DNA of 64,000 nt from assembly GCF_001696535.1 (NCBI RefSeq), contig NZ_MBQE01000001.1, positions 992,001 to 1,056,000 of the forward strand, written 5' to 3'. The notes beneath the pieces were generated by a model. It saw nothing but the letters and a program-made list of their open reading frames with translations. It was not told the origin of the DNA and did not search any database. Source of the DNA: Stappia indica (GTDB lineage Bacteria > Pseudomonadota > Alphaproteobacteria > Rhizobiales > Stappiaceae). Below are positions 8,319 through 16,134 of the stretch, one piece after another (positions within the stretch are counted from its first letter, which is position 1; every line of letters starts with the position of its first letter). A program made the translations under genes and the position numbers.

Positions 8319-10385
8319 CTACAGCGCGTATTCCAGCGTCACCGACCGGACGGTCAGGCGGCCCGGTCGCAGCTGCGAGATCGTCAGCTTCGGTTCCATG
8401 GAAAAGCCGGTGAGACCGCGCACGGTGATCGTGTCGGTGATGCCCTGCTCCAGCTCCGGAACGTCGGCCGCGAGGCCGAACCGTCGCAGCGACACCTCGC
8501 GCAACGGGCCGTCGTTTGCGGCCACGGCAAGGCTCGTGCTGTCGACGATGGAAATATGCGCCGAGTGCAGGCGCGCGCGGCGCTTGAGCACCACGTTCGG
8601 GCCGACGTCGCGCGGCGGCGGCAGCGTGCGCACCAGTGGCGCGGTCCAGGTTCCGGCATAGCCGCCGGAGACCTCGAACGGCAGCGTTACGGTGCCCGAG
8701 ACCGGCGTGAAGGGACCGAGCACATGACCGTCGGCGACGATCCATGTTTCCCGGCCGTTGAACCGCGACAGGCCCGTGACCGTGGCCGAGGCCGGCTCCA
8801 GCGCAAAGGCCGTCGCCTCGTCGAGCAGGAGATCGTCTTCCAGCCGCTCCAGCCGGCGCCCGTCCGGGCGGTCGGTGAGGTACATCAGCTCGTTGCGGCC
8901 GTTGACAGCGGTCGCGATGAACTCCGCCGCGCCCGAGGTCAGCCGGCCGAAAGCCATGATGTCCTGTTCGCGCAGGACGGTGGCCACCCGGGCGCGCCCG
9001 TCGTCCTGCACCATCGACTGGATGTTGCCGGACGTCGATTGCACCGCCCGCCGCACCGCCATGTCGCGCACGTTGTCGACCAGGTGCGGCGCCAGCAGGC
9101 TCACGTCGCGCGACACGAAGTTGCCTTCCACATCGGTAAAGCGGGCCTCGCCGATCACGCTTCCGGTGGCGGAGACGTAGTTGAGCGCGCCCTCGTTCTT
9201 CACCACCGGCGCGCCCGGCCGCACGCCGCGCTCGCCGAAAGCCACATGGTTCGGCGGCTCCGATTGGGACAGCGCCCGCTCGGCGATCCAGTATTCCGCC
9301 TTGTTGGTGAAGATGGTCAGGTTGCGGCTGTCGGTAATCCGCTCGATGGCCTCGCCGCCGTCGGTGTCCATCGGCACCAGCGCGGGGCCGGCCGCGCCGA
9401 CGAACCGCACGTCGAACGAGAAGTAATCCGCCTGGCGCGAGAACATCCAGGCATTCGGCAGGCCCTTGAACCCGCCGACGATCAGGCGCTGATTGTAGAA
9501 CGTGCCGCAGCGCGGCCAGCCGCGATCGGCGGAGATCACGTCTTCTCCCGGCGACACGCCGACTGTCGTCTTGCTGGCAAGGATGGCGGCATCCGCCTTG
9601 TTGATCACCGCACCGGACAGGGCCCAGCCGTCGCCCTCGTTGCCCGCGCCGGTGAACTCCACGTCGATCTTGGTGCCCGTCGCGCCGCCGCTGGCCGAGG
9701 TGACGGTGATGCCGGCCGAGACATTGGGCAGGTCCTCGATGGCGGCCGCGATCAACCCGGCCAGCGCCGTCATGTCGTTGTCGTATGTGATCGAGGCGGT
9801 TTCCTGCTGACTGACGGTCAGGTTGAAGATGGAGGTGCCCGGCGTCAGGCCGACGAACTCCAGCCGCCAGACCGCCGGCACGCCGTTCGTGTAGTCGCCG
9901 CCCCCGATCGGGCCGCCATAGTCGTAGGACGGCACGCCGACATAGGGCAGGTTGTCGACGCTCCAGCTCGTCGGGCCGGCATGCTTGATGCGCTTGGACT
10001 GCAGGTCCGGGTGAAACAGCAGCATGGTGTCGAGCCGCTGCGCGTCCGTCACCGCCGGCAGCATGCCGGCCGTCAGGCCGCTGATCGTGAAATCCGCCAG
10101 CTTAGCGGTTGCCGACCAGGCCGCGGCCTCGCCCGGGCGCAGCACGATGTCGTAGACGCTGCCGTCCGATGCCATGAACGGGAACAACCGCGCCGCGTCG
10201 GCCGCCACACCGCCGACATCGCGCAGACCGCCGCGCCAGCGAAACCCGCCCTGCGGGATCGAGACCACATTTTCCATGTGGTCGGCGCCGGTGGTGAAAT
10301 ACTTGAGGTTCGTCCGCTCGTGCAGGAGCTTGTCGAGCTCGCCGGCGGTGAAGGCGCTTTGCAGGCGGCCAGGACGGGCGACCAT
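8319..10385 (-). CDS. Tail tubular protein B (T7 gp12-like)
   Basis: This 688-residue beta-rich protein has an N-terminus (MVARPGRLQSAFTAGELDKL) typical of the podovirus tail-nozzle family. It is predicted to form the distal tail tube to which fibres attach. A Gly/Thr-rich inserted domain lies at about 165-275, between the conserved N-terminal and nozzle portions. It starts 3 bases after the tail tubular A stop, as expected for a gp11-gp12 pair. Length is close to T7 gp12 (about 790). Confidence 0.85.
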   Translation of the reverse strand: MVARPGRLQSAFTAGELDKLLHERTNLKYFTTGADHMENVVSIPQGGFRWRGGLRDVGGVAADAARLFPFMASDGSVYDIVLRPGEAAAWSATAKLADFTISGLTAGMLPAVTDAQRLDTMLLFHPDLQSKRIKHAGPTSWSVDNLPYVGVPSYDYGGPIGGGDYTNGVPAVWRLEFVGLTPGTSIFNLTVSQQETASITYDNDMTALAGLIAAAIEDLPNVSAGITVTSASGGATGTKIDVEFTGAGNEGDGWALSGAVINKADAAILASKTTVGVSPGEDVISADRGWPRCGTFYNQRLIVGGFKGLPNAWMFSRQADYFSFDVRFVGAAGPALVPMDTDGGEAIERITDSRNLTIFTNKAEYWIAERALSQSEPPNHVAFGERGVRPGAPVVKNEGALNYVSATGSVIGEARFTDVEGNFVSRDVSLLAPHLVDNVRDMAVRRAVQSTSGNIQSMVQDDGRARVATVLREQDIMAFGRLTSGAAEFIATAVNGRNELMYLTDRPDGRRLERLEDDLLLDEATAFALEPASATVTGLSRFNGRETWIVADGHVLGPFTPVSGTVTLPFEVSGGYAGTWTAPLVRTLPPPRDVGPNVVLKRRARLHSAHISIVDSTSLAVAANDGPLREVSLRRFGLAADVPELEQGITDTITVRGLTGFSMEPKLTISQLRPGRLTVRSVTLEYAL

Positions 10386-10388
10386 GGA

Positions 10389-11012
10389 TCAACTTCTCCA
10401 GGCGCGGGCAAGCGGGTTGTCGTCCCAGCCGGGACGGCGCGGCGGCGTCGACAGCGCATTCGTGGTGATCGCGGCGCGCATCTCGCCGCCGCGCTTCATC
10501 TCGCTCGGCGTGCCGTAGGCCCGCATGTGCAACGTGTCGTGCAGGTTCCGGTCGCTGGCGACGGACAGGGCGAACGACGCCGCCACGGACGTGATGGTCG
10601 CCGCGCGAAACGTCGCGGTCCATCGGTGCGGCTCGGGCCGGAACTGGCAAAACGCCCACAGCGCCGGAGCATCGGAATGGACCTGACCGTTGATCTGGGC
10701 AAAGCGCCAGAACCGGCGGTCCGGGTCGGTCGGATCGTCGGTGAGCCACAGCGGCGGGCTGAGCAGCGGTCCCGGCACGTTGAACACGGTGGCAAAGCCG
10801 GATGCCGGCGCCGGGCCGTCGACGGCCGACAACTGGCGCAGCTCGTGCGCGAAGGAAAAGGGCTCCAGCCCCAGATTGAAATCCACCACCGCCTCGTAGA
10901 GCAGCGAGGCGGACTGCCCGCCGATCACGTCGGCATCGAGATCCTGCAGCGGCTCGGCGCCGATCAGGGCGCACGCCGAATTGACGATGTCGAGATGCGT
11001 AAGCAGCGCCAT
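10389..11012 (-). CDS. Tail tubular protein A (T7 gp11-like)
   Basis: The protein has 207 residues, close to T7 gp11 (196). The N-terminal segment (VNSACALIGAEPLQDLDAD) matches the typical start of gp11-family gatekeepers, in which a short helix and an IGE-like motif precede a helical domain. It forms the ring between portal and nozzle that keeps DNA in the head. It is followed immediately by the nozzle gene. The final roughly 30 residues are polar and Pro-rich. Confidence 0.82.
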   Translation of the reverse strand: MALLTHLDIVNSACALIGAEPLQDLDADVIGGQSASLLYEAVVDFNLGLEPFSFAHELRQLSAVDGPAPASGFATVFNVPGPLLSPPLWLTDDPTDPDRRFWRFAQINGQVHSDAPALWAFCQFRPEPHRWTATFRAATITSVAASFALSVASDRNLHDTLHMRAYGTPSEMKRGGEMRAAITTNALSTPPRRPGWDDNPLARAWRS

Positions 11013-11078
11013 GACAACTCCCCGTCGGTGGACGCCGCGGCGGACCGAAAACCGCCGCGGCCCCTTTCGGCCAGCGCC

Positions 11079-11549
11079 TTAGGAGGCGGCGAGCAGGCCG
11101 GAAGCGACGAGCGCCGCGCGGATCGCGTTGACCTTGGCCGCCACCTCGCGGATCGCTGCCGCGTTGGTGGCCGCATCGGCCGACGACAGGTCCGGCAGGT
11201 CGCCGTCATTGGTGCCGCCGATGGCGCCGGCGTTTTCCGTCAACGCGGCCACGGCCGTCTGGTCGCCGGTCACCGCGTTGGTGTCGCGCGAGATCGTCAC
11301 GCTCGACGAGGAGACGGCGTTGAAGACATACATGCGCACCGTCGGCGTGGTCGCCTTGGCCATCGTGGCGATGAGCACGTCGCCGACCTTCAGCCGCTCG
11401 TAGAGCGACAGGAAGTAGTTGGAGGTCTCGACCTGCGCTGCCGTGTCGTCGGTGACGTAGGCATGCACGGCGCGGGTCGAGCCGGGCAGCGAAGCATCGG
11501 TGGTGCCGATGTGGTCCATGGTCCGGAAGCCGGACTTGCTGAGTGCCAT
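11079..11549 (-). CDS. Phage structural protein of unknown function, between capsid and tail tube genes
   Basis: The protein has 156 residues. The first 105 look like a compact beta domain rich in Thr, Val and Ala, and residues 115-156 an Ala-rich helix. I do not recognise a family. Its position immediately after the major capsid gene, with its own short leader, suits a head decoration or fibre protein, but that is inference from location only. It could be tested by virion proteomics. Confidence 0.6.
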   Translation of the reverse strand: MALSKSGFRTMDHIGTTDASLPGSTRAVHAYVTDDTAAQVETSNYFLSLYERLKVGDVLIATMAKATTPTVRMYVFNAVSSSSVTISRDTNAVTGDQTAVAALTENAGAIGGTNDGDLPDLSSADAATNAAAIREVAAKVNAIRAALVASGLLAAS

Positions 11550-11582
11550 TGAAGGAGCTCCTTGGCTCGTGGCGGGAGGGAA

Positions 11583-11603
11583 GCCGGCGGCCGAGCCGCC
11601 GGC
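11583..11603 (-). terminator. Hairpin after the capsid gene
   Basis: A perfect 8-bp stem (GCCGGCGG/CCGCCGGC, 5-base loop) lies 10 bases past the capsid stop. On the minus strand only a weak pyrimidine run follows. It could attenuate or process the transcript so that capsid mRNA is more abundant than that of the tail genes. Confidence 0.4.
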
Positions 11604-11613
11604 GTCGGTGTCG

Positions 11614-12489
11614 TCAGACGATGGTGATGGCGCCGTCGCTGGCGGTGCGGAACCGCTTCACGCCCTTGCCCTCCTGCAGGAGGGTGGCGGCGCCCTTCGC
11701 CTTCATGTTGATCGTCCACTCGTCCTCGTAGTTGTCCCATGCCTCGCGCATGGTGAGGTCGGTGTGGGCGGCCCAACCGACGGCAGACTTGTGCCAGATG
11801 AACAAGTCCTGCTTGTTCGCTTCCGGCACCGGATAGACGTCGAGATCGTCTTCCGGCTCCCACAGGAACCAGTTGACGCCGTTCCAGAACCGGGTGCTGG
11901 TGGCCTTCACGAACGGCAGGTCGCCCGGGCCGACATGCTCGGCGTTGTTCACCACCTTGTTGGCGAGGAGCTGGTTCCACTGCAGCGCCGGAAGGCCGCA
12001 ATAGACGTTGCCGTCCCACGGCACCTTGTCCTGCTGCAGCGCCTTGCAGAGCGTCATGGCGTTCGCGGCATTGAAGGCACCCGAGGAGAAGTCGAGCCCG
12101 GTCACCGAGGTGACGCCGGCGGCCATCGTCTTGTAGATCTCCTCATCGGTCGCCCGGCCGAGCGCCATCGCGCCGCCCTCGTAGACGACTTCCCGCTCGT
12201 CGATCGACATTCGGTCGAGATCCCACTCCTTGACCGTGTCGAACGCCGTCCACTCGGCCAGCGTCACCTCGAACTTCTTGCGCTGCGAGTTGCCGGGAAC
12301 GTTGCGCTGGCCGCGGTCTTTGCGGATCGCCTTCGACTTGCCGGCCAGGTAGAAGATCGCCTTCTCGGAGCCTTCGAAGCGAACGGGCTGGGAGACGGTC
12401 GGACGCAGGCGGTTGCCGCTATCCTGGTAGATGTGCATGGCGCGGTTCGGATACTGCGTCCGGAACCACTCGGGTGCCTGTGCGGTCAT
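11614..12489 (-). CDS. Major capsid protein
   Basis: This 291-residue protein forms the head shell. The ATG at 12,489 is chosen because GAGG sits just upstream and the N-terminus MTAQAPEWFRTQYPNRAMHI is phage coat-like; a longer upstream reading has poor composition. Position directly after the scaffold protein and before tail tubular A is that of T7 gp10. The sequence has the acidic and aromatic mix of an HK97-fold coat protein. It is set apart from the scaffold gene by a strong terminator and from the next gene by a hairpin, so it is probably transcribed from its own promoter in the 209-base gap. Confidence 0.85.
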   Translation of the reverse strand: MTAQAPEWFRTQYPNRAMHIYQDSGNRLRPTVSQPVRFEGSEKAIFYLAGKSKAIRKDRGQRNVPGNSQRKKFEVTLAEWTAFDTVKEWDLDRMSIDEREVVYEGGAMALGRATDEEIYKTMAAGVTSVTGLDFSSGAFNAANAMTLCKALQQDKVPWDGNVYCGLPALQWNQLLANKVVNNAEHVGPGDLPFVKATSTRFWNGVNWFLWEPEDDLDVYPVPEANKQDLFIWHKSAVGWAAHTDLTMREAWDNYEDEWTINMKAKGAATLLQEGKGVKRFRTASDGAITIV

Positions 12490-12645
12490 GACAACCTCGA
12501 TGTTGACGAAAGGGGAAACACCGGGGCCGGAGAGGCCGCAGGCCGCGCGCGGGTCCGCTGCCAGGGCGGAGAGGCCGCGCGCGCCGCAGGTCCGCTCGGT
12601 GCGCAAGGTCATCCTCGCGCCGTGCCGCTTGGGTAAACCGGGCAA

Positions 12646-12672
12646 CAAAAAACCCCGGCGGGTGGCCGGGGT
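12646..12672 (-). terminator. Rho-independent terminator between scaffold and capsid genes
   Basis: On the minus strand there is an 8-bp perfect stem (ACCCCGGC/GCCGGGGT, 5-base loop) followed by six T residues. It lies 27 bases past the scaffold stop and implies a separate promoter for capsid in 12,490-12,640. This differs from T7, where the main terminator follows the capsid gene. Confidence 0.85.
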
Positions 12673-12698
12673 CTCTTGGGGTCTCGCGGGCGAGATGC

Positions 12699-13607
12699 TT
12701 ACCGCTTCGGGCGGTTCGTCGCCTCGTCGTAGCGCCGCCGCAGATCCTCGTCGAAGCGCTTGTTCGGGTCCGCATGGTTCCGGTTGCGCGGATCGATCCG
12801 CGGATCGGAGTGCAGCTTCTTCACGTCCTCGTCGGTAAGCTCGCCCTGGGTGACGCTTTCGCCGGCGATGCGGATGCCGTTTTCTGCCAGGCGGCCCGAC
12901 AGGCCGCGCAGCAGGAAGTTGCCGGCCGCCGTGTCGGTCAGCGTCAGGAGCAGCGCCTCGACATCGGTTTTCATGGCCTCGGGCACGCCCTTCAGCTGCT
13001 TGGCCAGGCCCTTGGCGAAGCCCTCCGCTTCCACCAGCGCATTCTGCGCGCCCTTGGCATCGAAGCCGCCGGCCGTGGAGAAAGACTTGATCTCGGCGGC
13101 AGGATCGTAGGGAGCGCCGAGCAGCCCGCCGTCCACCAGCGGCCCATAGACGCCGGAAACGAACTTCTGCAGCTGCTCGTTCGACAGTCCGGCCTCTTTT
13201 GCCGCCTGCCGTGCGTTGCTCCAGACCGGATTGTTCTCCAGGTCGCGGAAATACGGCGCCAGCTTCTCGTCCGGCTGGAACGTGTAGCCGTCGACCGTGT
13301 CCGGCGCCTTCGGCGCGGTCGCCAGCTTTTCGCGCAGGCCCTCGGCGCGCCGGCTGACATCCGTATAAGCCGGCAGCATCTTGGCGATCGTCTCATCCGG
13401 GGTGGAGCCGACGAACTCGGCCGGCAGCCCCTCCGGAGGCGTCCAGGCACCGGCGCCCGGCGGCGGATCACCCGCGCCGCCCCCCGGCTGGCCGCCTGCC
13501 CCCGCTCCGGCCGCGCCGGCCAGACCGCCACCACCGCCACCACCAGTCCCGCCGGCGCCATCCGGCGCCCGGCAGGGCGAAAACCGCTGCAAGTCGAAGA
13601 AGGTCAT
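12699..13607 (-). CDS. Capsid assembly scaffolding protein (T7 gp9-like)
   Basis: The protein has 302 residues and is acidic overall. The N-terminal 70 residues contain a run of eight or more Gly plus Ala and Pro. A helical middle (about 85-260) has alternating charged helices, and a basic C-terminal tail (about 275-302) would bind coat protein. This acidic body and basic tail layout, with position between portal and capsid, identifies a podovirus scaffold. It overlaps the preceding gene by 4 bases (ATGA). Confidence 0.8.
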   Translation of the reverse strand: MTFFDLQRFSPCRAPDGAGGTGGGGGGGLAGAAGAGAGGQPGGGAGDPPPGAGAWTPPEGLPAEFVGSTPDETIAKMLPAYTDVSRRAEGLREKLATAPKAPDTVDGYTFQPDEKLAPYFRDLENNPVWSNARQAAKEAGLSNEQLQKFVSGVYGPLVDGGLLGAPYDPAAEIKSFSTAGGFDAKGAQNALVEAEGFAKGLAKQLKGVPEAMKTDVEALLLTLTDTAAGNFLLRGLSGRLAENGIRIAGESVTQGELTDEDVKKLHSDPRIDPRNRNHADPNKRFDEDLRRRYDEATNRPKR

Positions 13608-13972
13608 GTCACGTCTCTCGGTTTTGTGGGTTCGCCCTGGCCTTTCGCGATCTGCCGGGCGATTTCATGGGCGACGCTGTTTTGCCCTTCGCGAAAAGCG
13701 CCGAAAACGGCCATGGACTGGATATCCAGGCCAAGGCTCGAGAAAAACACGGTGCGCCGCAGCGTCGTGTCGAACAGCGCTTCCAGCGCCTTGAGACCGC
13801 CGGGCGTCCTGGCGAAATCGGCCCAGGCGCGGGCGATGGCCTCCGCGTCTTCCTGCGCCTTCTCCTGCTCCAGCTTGAGCGCGGCAGCGACCTTCTCGTC
13901 CAGCTGCTGGAACCAGTCCCAGCCGCCGTTCCGCGCCCCGGAAACCACGTCTTGAAAGTTCATCGGGTTCAT
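13604..13972 (-). CDS. Small phage protein of unknown function downstream of the portal gene
   Basis: The protein has 122 residues and starts at an ATG overlapping the portal stop (ATGA); its own stop overlaps the scaffold start the same way, so it is certainly translated in the chain. It is mostly amphipathic helix (about 20-55), followed by a hydrophobic patch (FFSSLGLDIQSMAVFGAF). I do not recognise the family. A role in head assembly or stability is inferred from its place. Confidence 0.7.
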   Translation of the reverse strand: MNPMNFQDVVSGARNGGWDWFQQLDEKVAAALKLEQEKAQEDAEAIARAWADFARTPGGLKALEALFDTTLRRTVFFSSLGLDIQSMAVFGAFREGQNSVAHEIARQIAKGQGEPTKPRDVT

Positions 13973-15543
13973 GCAGGCGCTCCTGTCAGTGCGGCGGCCC
14001 CGGCGGCCGCTAGGGCCTTGGCCTGATCCTCCTCCTTCAGCTGCTCGCGCTCCTTGGTGGTCACGATGAACTCTTGCGGAACGCCGAGATCCCGGCCGAT
14101 GGCGGCCAGCGCATCCTCGACCTTGGCCACGTAGCGGGCCATCTGCGGCGCACCGGCCGCACCCGCCATCGCCACCACCATTTGCAGCCACTGGACGATC
14201 TTTTCGACCCGCTGCGCCTCGCGGGCGATGGCGAGCGGCGATTTCACGCGCACCCGCACAAGCAGCTGGTCGATGGGAATTTCCGACGCGATCAGGCCCT
14301 TGTTGTAGGCGATCTCCAGCGCGCGCTTGACGGCCGGTATGACCACCTCCTTGACGAGGCGGCCATAGGCGCCGAGGTGATCGGCGGCCAGCCGCTTGAC
14401 GCGCTCCAGGATCTCCGTTGCCGAGCGCACTGCGGCGCCGTCGGGCGGCAGGGACTGGTCCATCATCGTGGCCTTCACACCCATGCGCATCTCGTTCAGC
14501 ACCAGATTGCTGAGATCGAGCCGCGGATCGGGGAACCGGGAAACCGAAGGGCCGAGCGGCCCGCCATTGCGCGCCACCTTCCAGAACACGCCCGGCTCGT
14601 TCGGCGCGAGATCGGGGTTGAACACGCCATCGTCGACGGCGGTGTAGATGCCGAGCATGGCGATGGCCGCCGCCTGCAGCTGCAGCCGCGCCGCCGTGTT
14701 CAGAGTTTTGATTGTCGGCATGGCCAGCATGACCGGACCCCGGCCATAGGTCTCGCCGGGCACGCGGAAATAGCGCGGGATCAGCCAGGGGCAGGTGCGG
14801 CTTTCGCTTTCGAAAAGCGCCCCCTCCTGCTTGTCGCACCAGACGATCATCCGCCAGCGGCGCCGGTTGCCGCCCTCCCAGATCGTGTCCGTGTGGACCT
14901 CGATCTTGTGCTCCGGCTTGTCCTTCAGCAGCTTTTCGAGATCGGCGCCGAATTTCGCTTCCGGCCAGGTCTCGCGCAGGACCCGGACGCTCATCTTGCG
15001 GTCCCAGAAGACTGCCGAGATCCGGTTCGCCGGCCCGTTCTCGATCAACAGCTCCTCGATGGGCACCGAGATCGGGTCCCAGAGACGTTCGGGTTCGTCG
15101 GCCGGCGCCGGATTGAGCAGCATCGCCCCGGTGCCGGCCGAAAGGTCGAGGGCCATCTCGTGAAAGGCCATGTCCCAATCGCCATCGTCGAAGAAGGCTT
15201 GCAGCACACCCGAGATATCGGCCAGTTCGGTGGCCATTTGGTCGCGCTCGCCCTTGTCCCGGATGATCGGGCCCGGCTCCAGCGCGAAATTCTCCTGCCC
15301 CGTCGGCCAGAGATCCTGTTGCACCTTGCCGGCGAAGCGGAACGCGCTGTCGATGGCCGTGTGATCGAACACCTGGTCGACGCGCTTTTCCCCCTGCCCG
15401 GTCTTGCGCGTCGTTTTGCGGAAGGGGATGGCGTACTGGTAGGCCTCGTCGAGAAGGTGCTGGATCGCGTCCTTCTCGCGCCGCGCATCGTTGCGCCGGG
15501 CCTTGAGGCGAGGTGTCAGGCCGATATCGGCGGATGTTTCCAT
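13969..15543 (-). CDS. Portal / head-to-tail connector protein (T7 gp8-like)
   Basis: The protein has 524 residues, close to T7 gp8 (536). It opens with the conserved N-terminal helix and the segment EAYQYAIPFR, followed by the VDQVFDHTAIDSAFRFAGKV motif typical of the podovirus connector family. Twelve copies form the ring through which DNA enters and leaves the head. The C-terminus is a coiled, Ala-rich crown region. Sits between the small pre-portal protein and the scaffold operon. Confidence 0.92.
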   Translation of the reverse strand: METSADIGLTPRLKARRNDARREKDAIQHLLDEAYQYAIPFRKTTRKTGQGEKRVDQVFDHTAIDSAFRFAGKVQQDLWPTGQENFALEPGPIIRDKGERDQMATELADISGVLQAFFDDGDWDMAFHEMALDLSAGTGAMLLNPAPADEPERLWDPISVPIEELLIENGPANRISAVFWDRKMSVRVLRETWPEAKFGADLEKLLKDKPEHKIEVHTDTIWEGGNRRRWRMIVWCDKQEGALFESESRTCPWLIPRYFRVPGETYGRGPVMLAMPTIKTLNTAARLQLQAAAIAMLGIYTAVDDGVFNPDLAPNEPGVFWKVARNGGPLGPSVSRFPDPRLDLSNLVLNEMRMGVKATMMDQSLPPDGAAVRSATEILERVKRLAADHLGAYGRLVKEVVIPAVKRALEIAYNKGLIASEIPIDQLLVRVRVKSPLAIAREAQRVEKIVQWLQMVVAMAGAAGAPQMARYVAKVEDALAAIGRDLGVPQEFIVTTKEREQLKEEDQAKALAAAGAAALTGAPA

Positions 15544-15544
15544 G

Positions 15545-15748
15545 TCAGCCCAGCGTGTCCTGGCCGGAACCCGACAAGAAGGTCAGCAACTGCCCTCCCT
15601 GGCGGCGCCGGCCGCCGGGCGTAGAGCTGCCCTGATCGGCTTCCGCCTGCTGCGCGGCGAGCTGGGCCAGCGAGCGCCGCTGGTTTGCTTCCGCCTGCTG
15701 CGCGGCAAGCTTTTCGCCGCGGTTGCCTCCAAGGCCTAGGGCTTCCAT
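15545..15748 (-). CDS. Small pre-portal protein (T7 gp7.3-like position)
   Basis: A 67-residue protein ending one base before the portal start. It contains a doubled AAQQAEA segment and a C-terminal tail GRRRQGGQLLTFLSGSGQDT then LG. A basic, Gly-rich tail ending in LG is common in the short proteins encoded just before podovirus portals, such as T7 gp7.3, a tail assembly protein. The ATG at 15,748 is preferred to one 15 bases upstream, but either is possible. Confidence 0.55.
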   Translation of the reverse strand: MEALGLGGNRGEKLAAQQAEANQRRSLAQLAAQQAEADQGSSTPGGRRRQGGQLLTFLSGSGQDTLG

Positions 15749-16134
15749 CGCCACCACTCCCATTCAGGACGCGCCGCGACGGGCGCATGGAACGAAAAGC
15801 CTGCGGCGCGCGCGAAACGCACCCCGGCCTTGGACCGGCAGCAGGCGACGATTTCACCGTAATGAGCGGCAGAAAGCGTCAACCGCACCGCACGGGCGAT
15901 GGAGAGGAGGTGCGGGCGCGCATCGGCGGAGAAGTTGAACCAGGCCTCGTAGCCTGCATCCTCGACCGGATAGAGCCCGCAGACGGCGAGGCGCCGGCCG
16001 TCGGCGGACAGCGCCCAGGTCGGGCCGCTCGCCCACATGTGCCGCAGGACACCCCATTGAACGCGCGTCATGGCGCCGCCGAGGTCGGCAAGATCGAGGA
16101 GATCGGCCGGCGCCTTGATGTCGAGCCGCGTCAT
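15736..16134 (-). CDS. GNAT-like phage protein (DUF2833-like)
   Basis: A 132-residue protein whose ATG overlaps the terminase stop (ATGA). The pattern (WALSADGRRLAVCGLYPVED in the middle, then a helix and a C-terminal ARAAGFSFHAP) resembles the shortened GNAT fold that many T7-like phages encode beside the terminase or portal (DUF2833). Whether it acetylates anything is unknown; in phage genomes it is conserved by position. Overlaps the next small gene by 13 bases. Confidence 0.6.
   Translation of the reverse strand: MTRLDIKAPADLLDLADLGGAMTRVQWGVLRHMWASGPTWALSADGRRLAVCGLYPVEDAGYEAWFNFSADARPHLLSIARAVRLTLSAAHYGEIVACCRSKAGVRFARAAGFSFHAPVAARPEWEWWRWKP

Noticed and set aside
7773-11552. Very long plus-strand open frame opposite the tail genes
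   Set aside because: It is antisense to four convincing phage genes and its Arg/His-rich composition is typical of shadows in GC-rich DNA.
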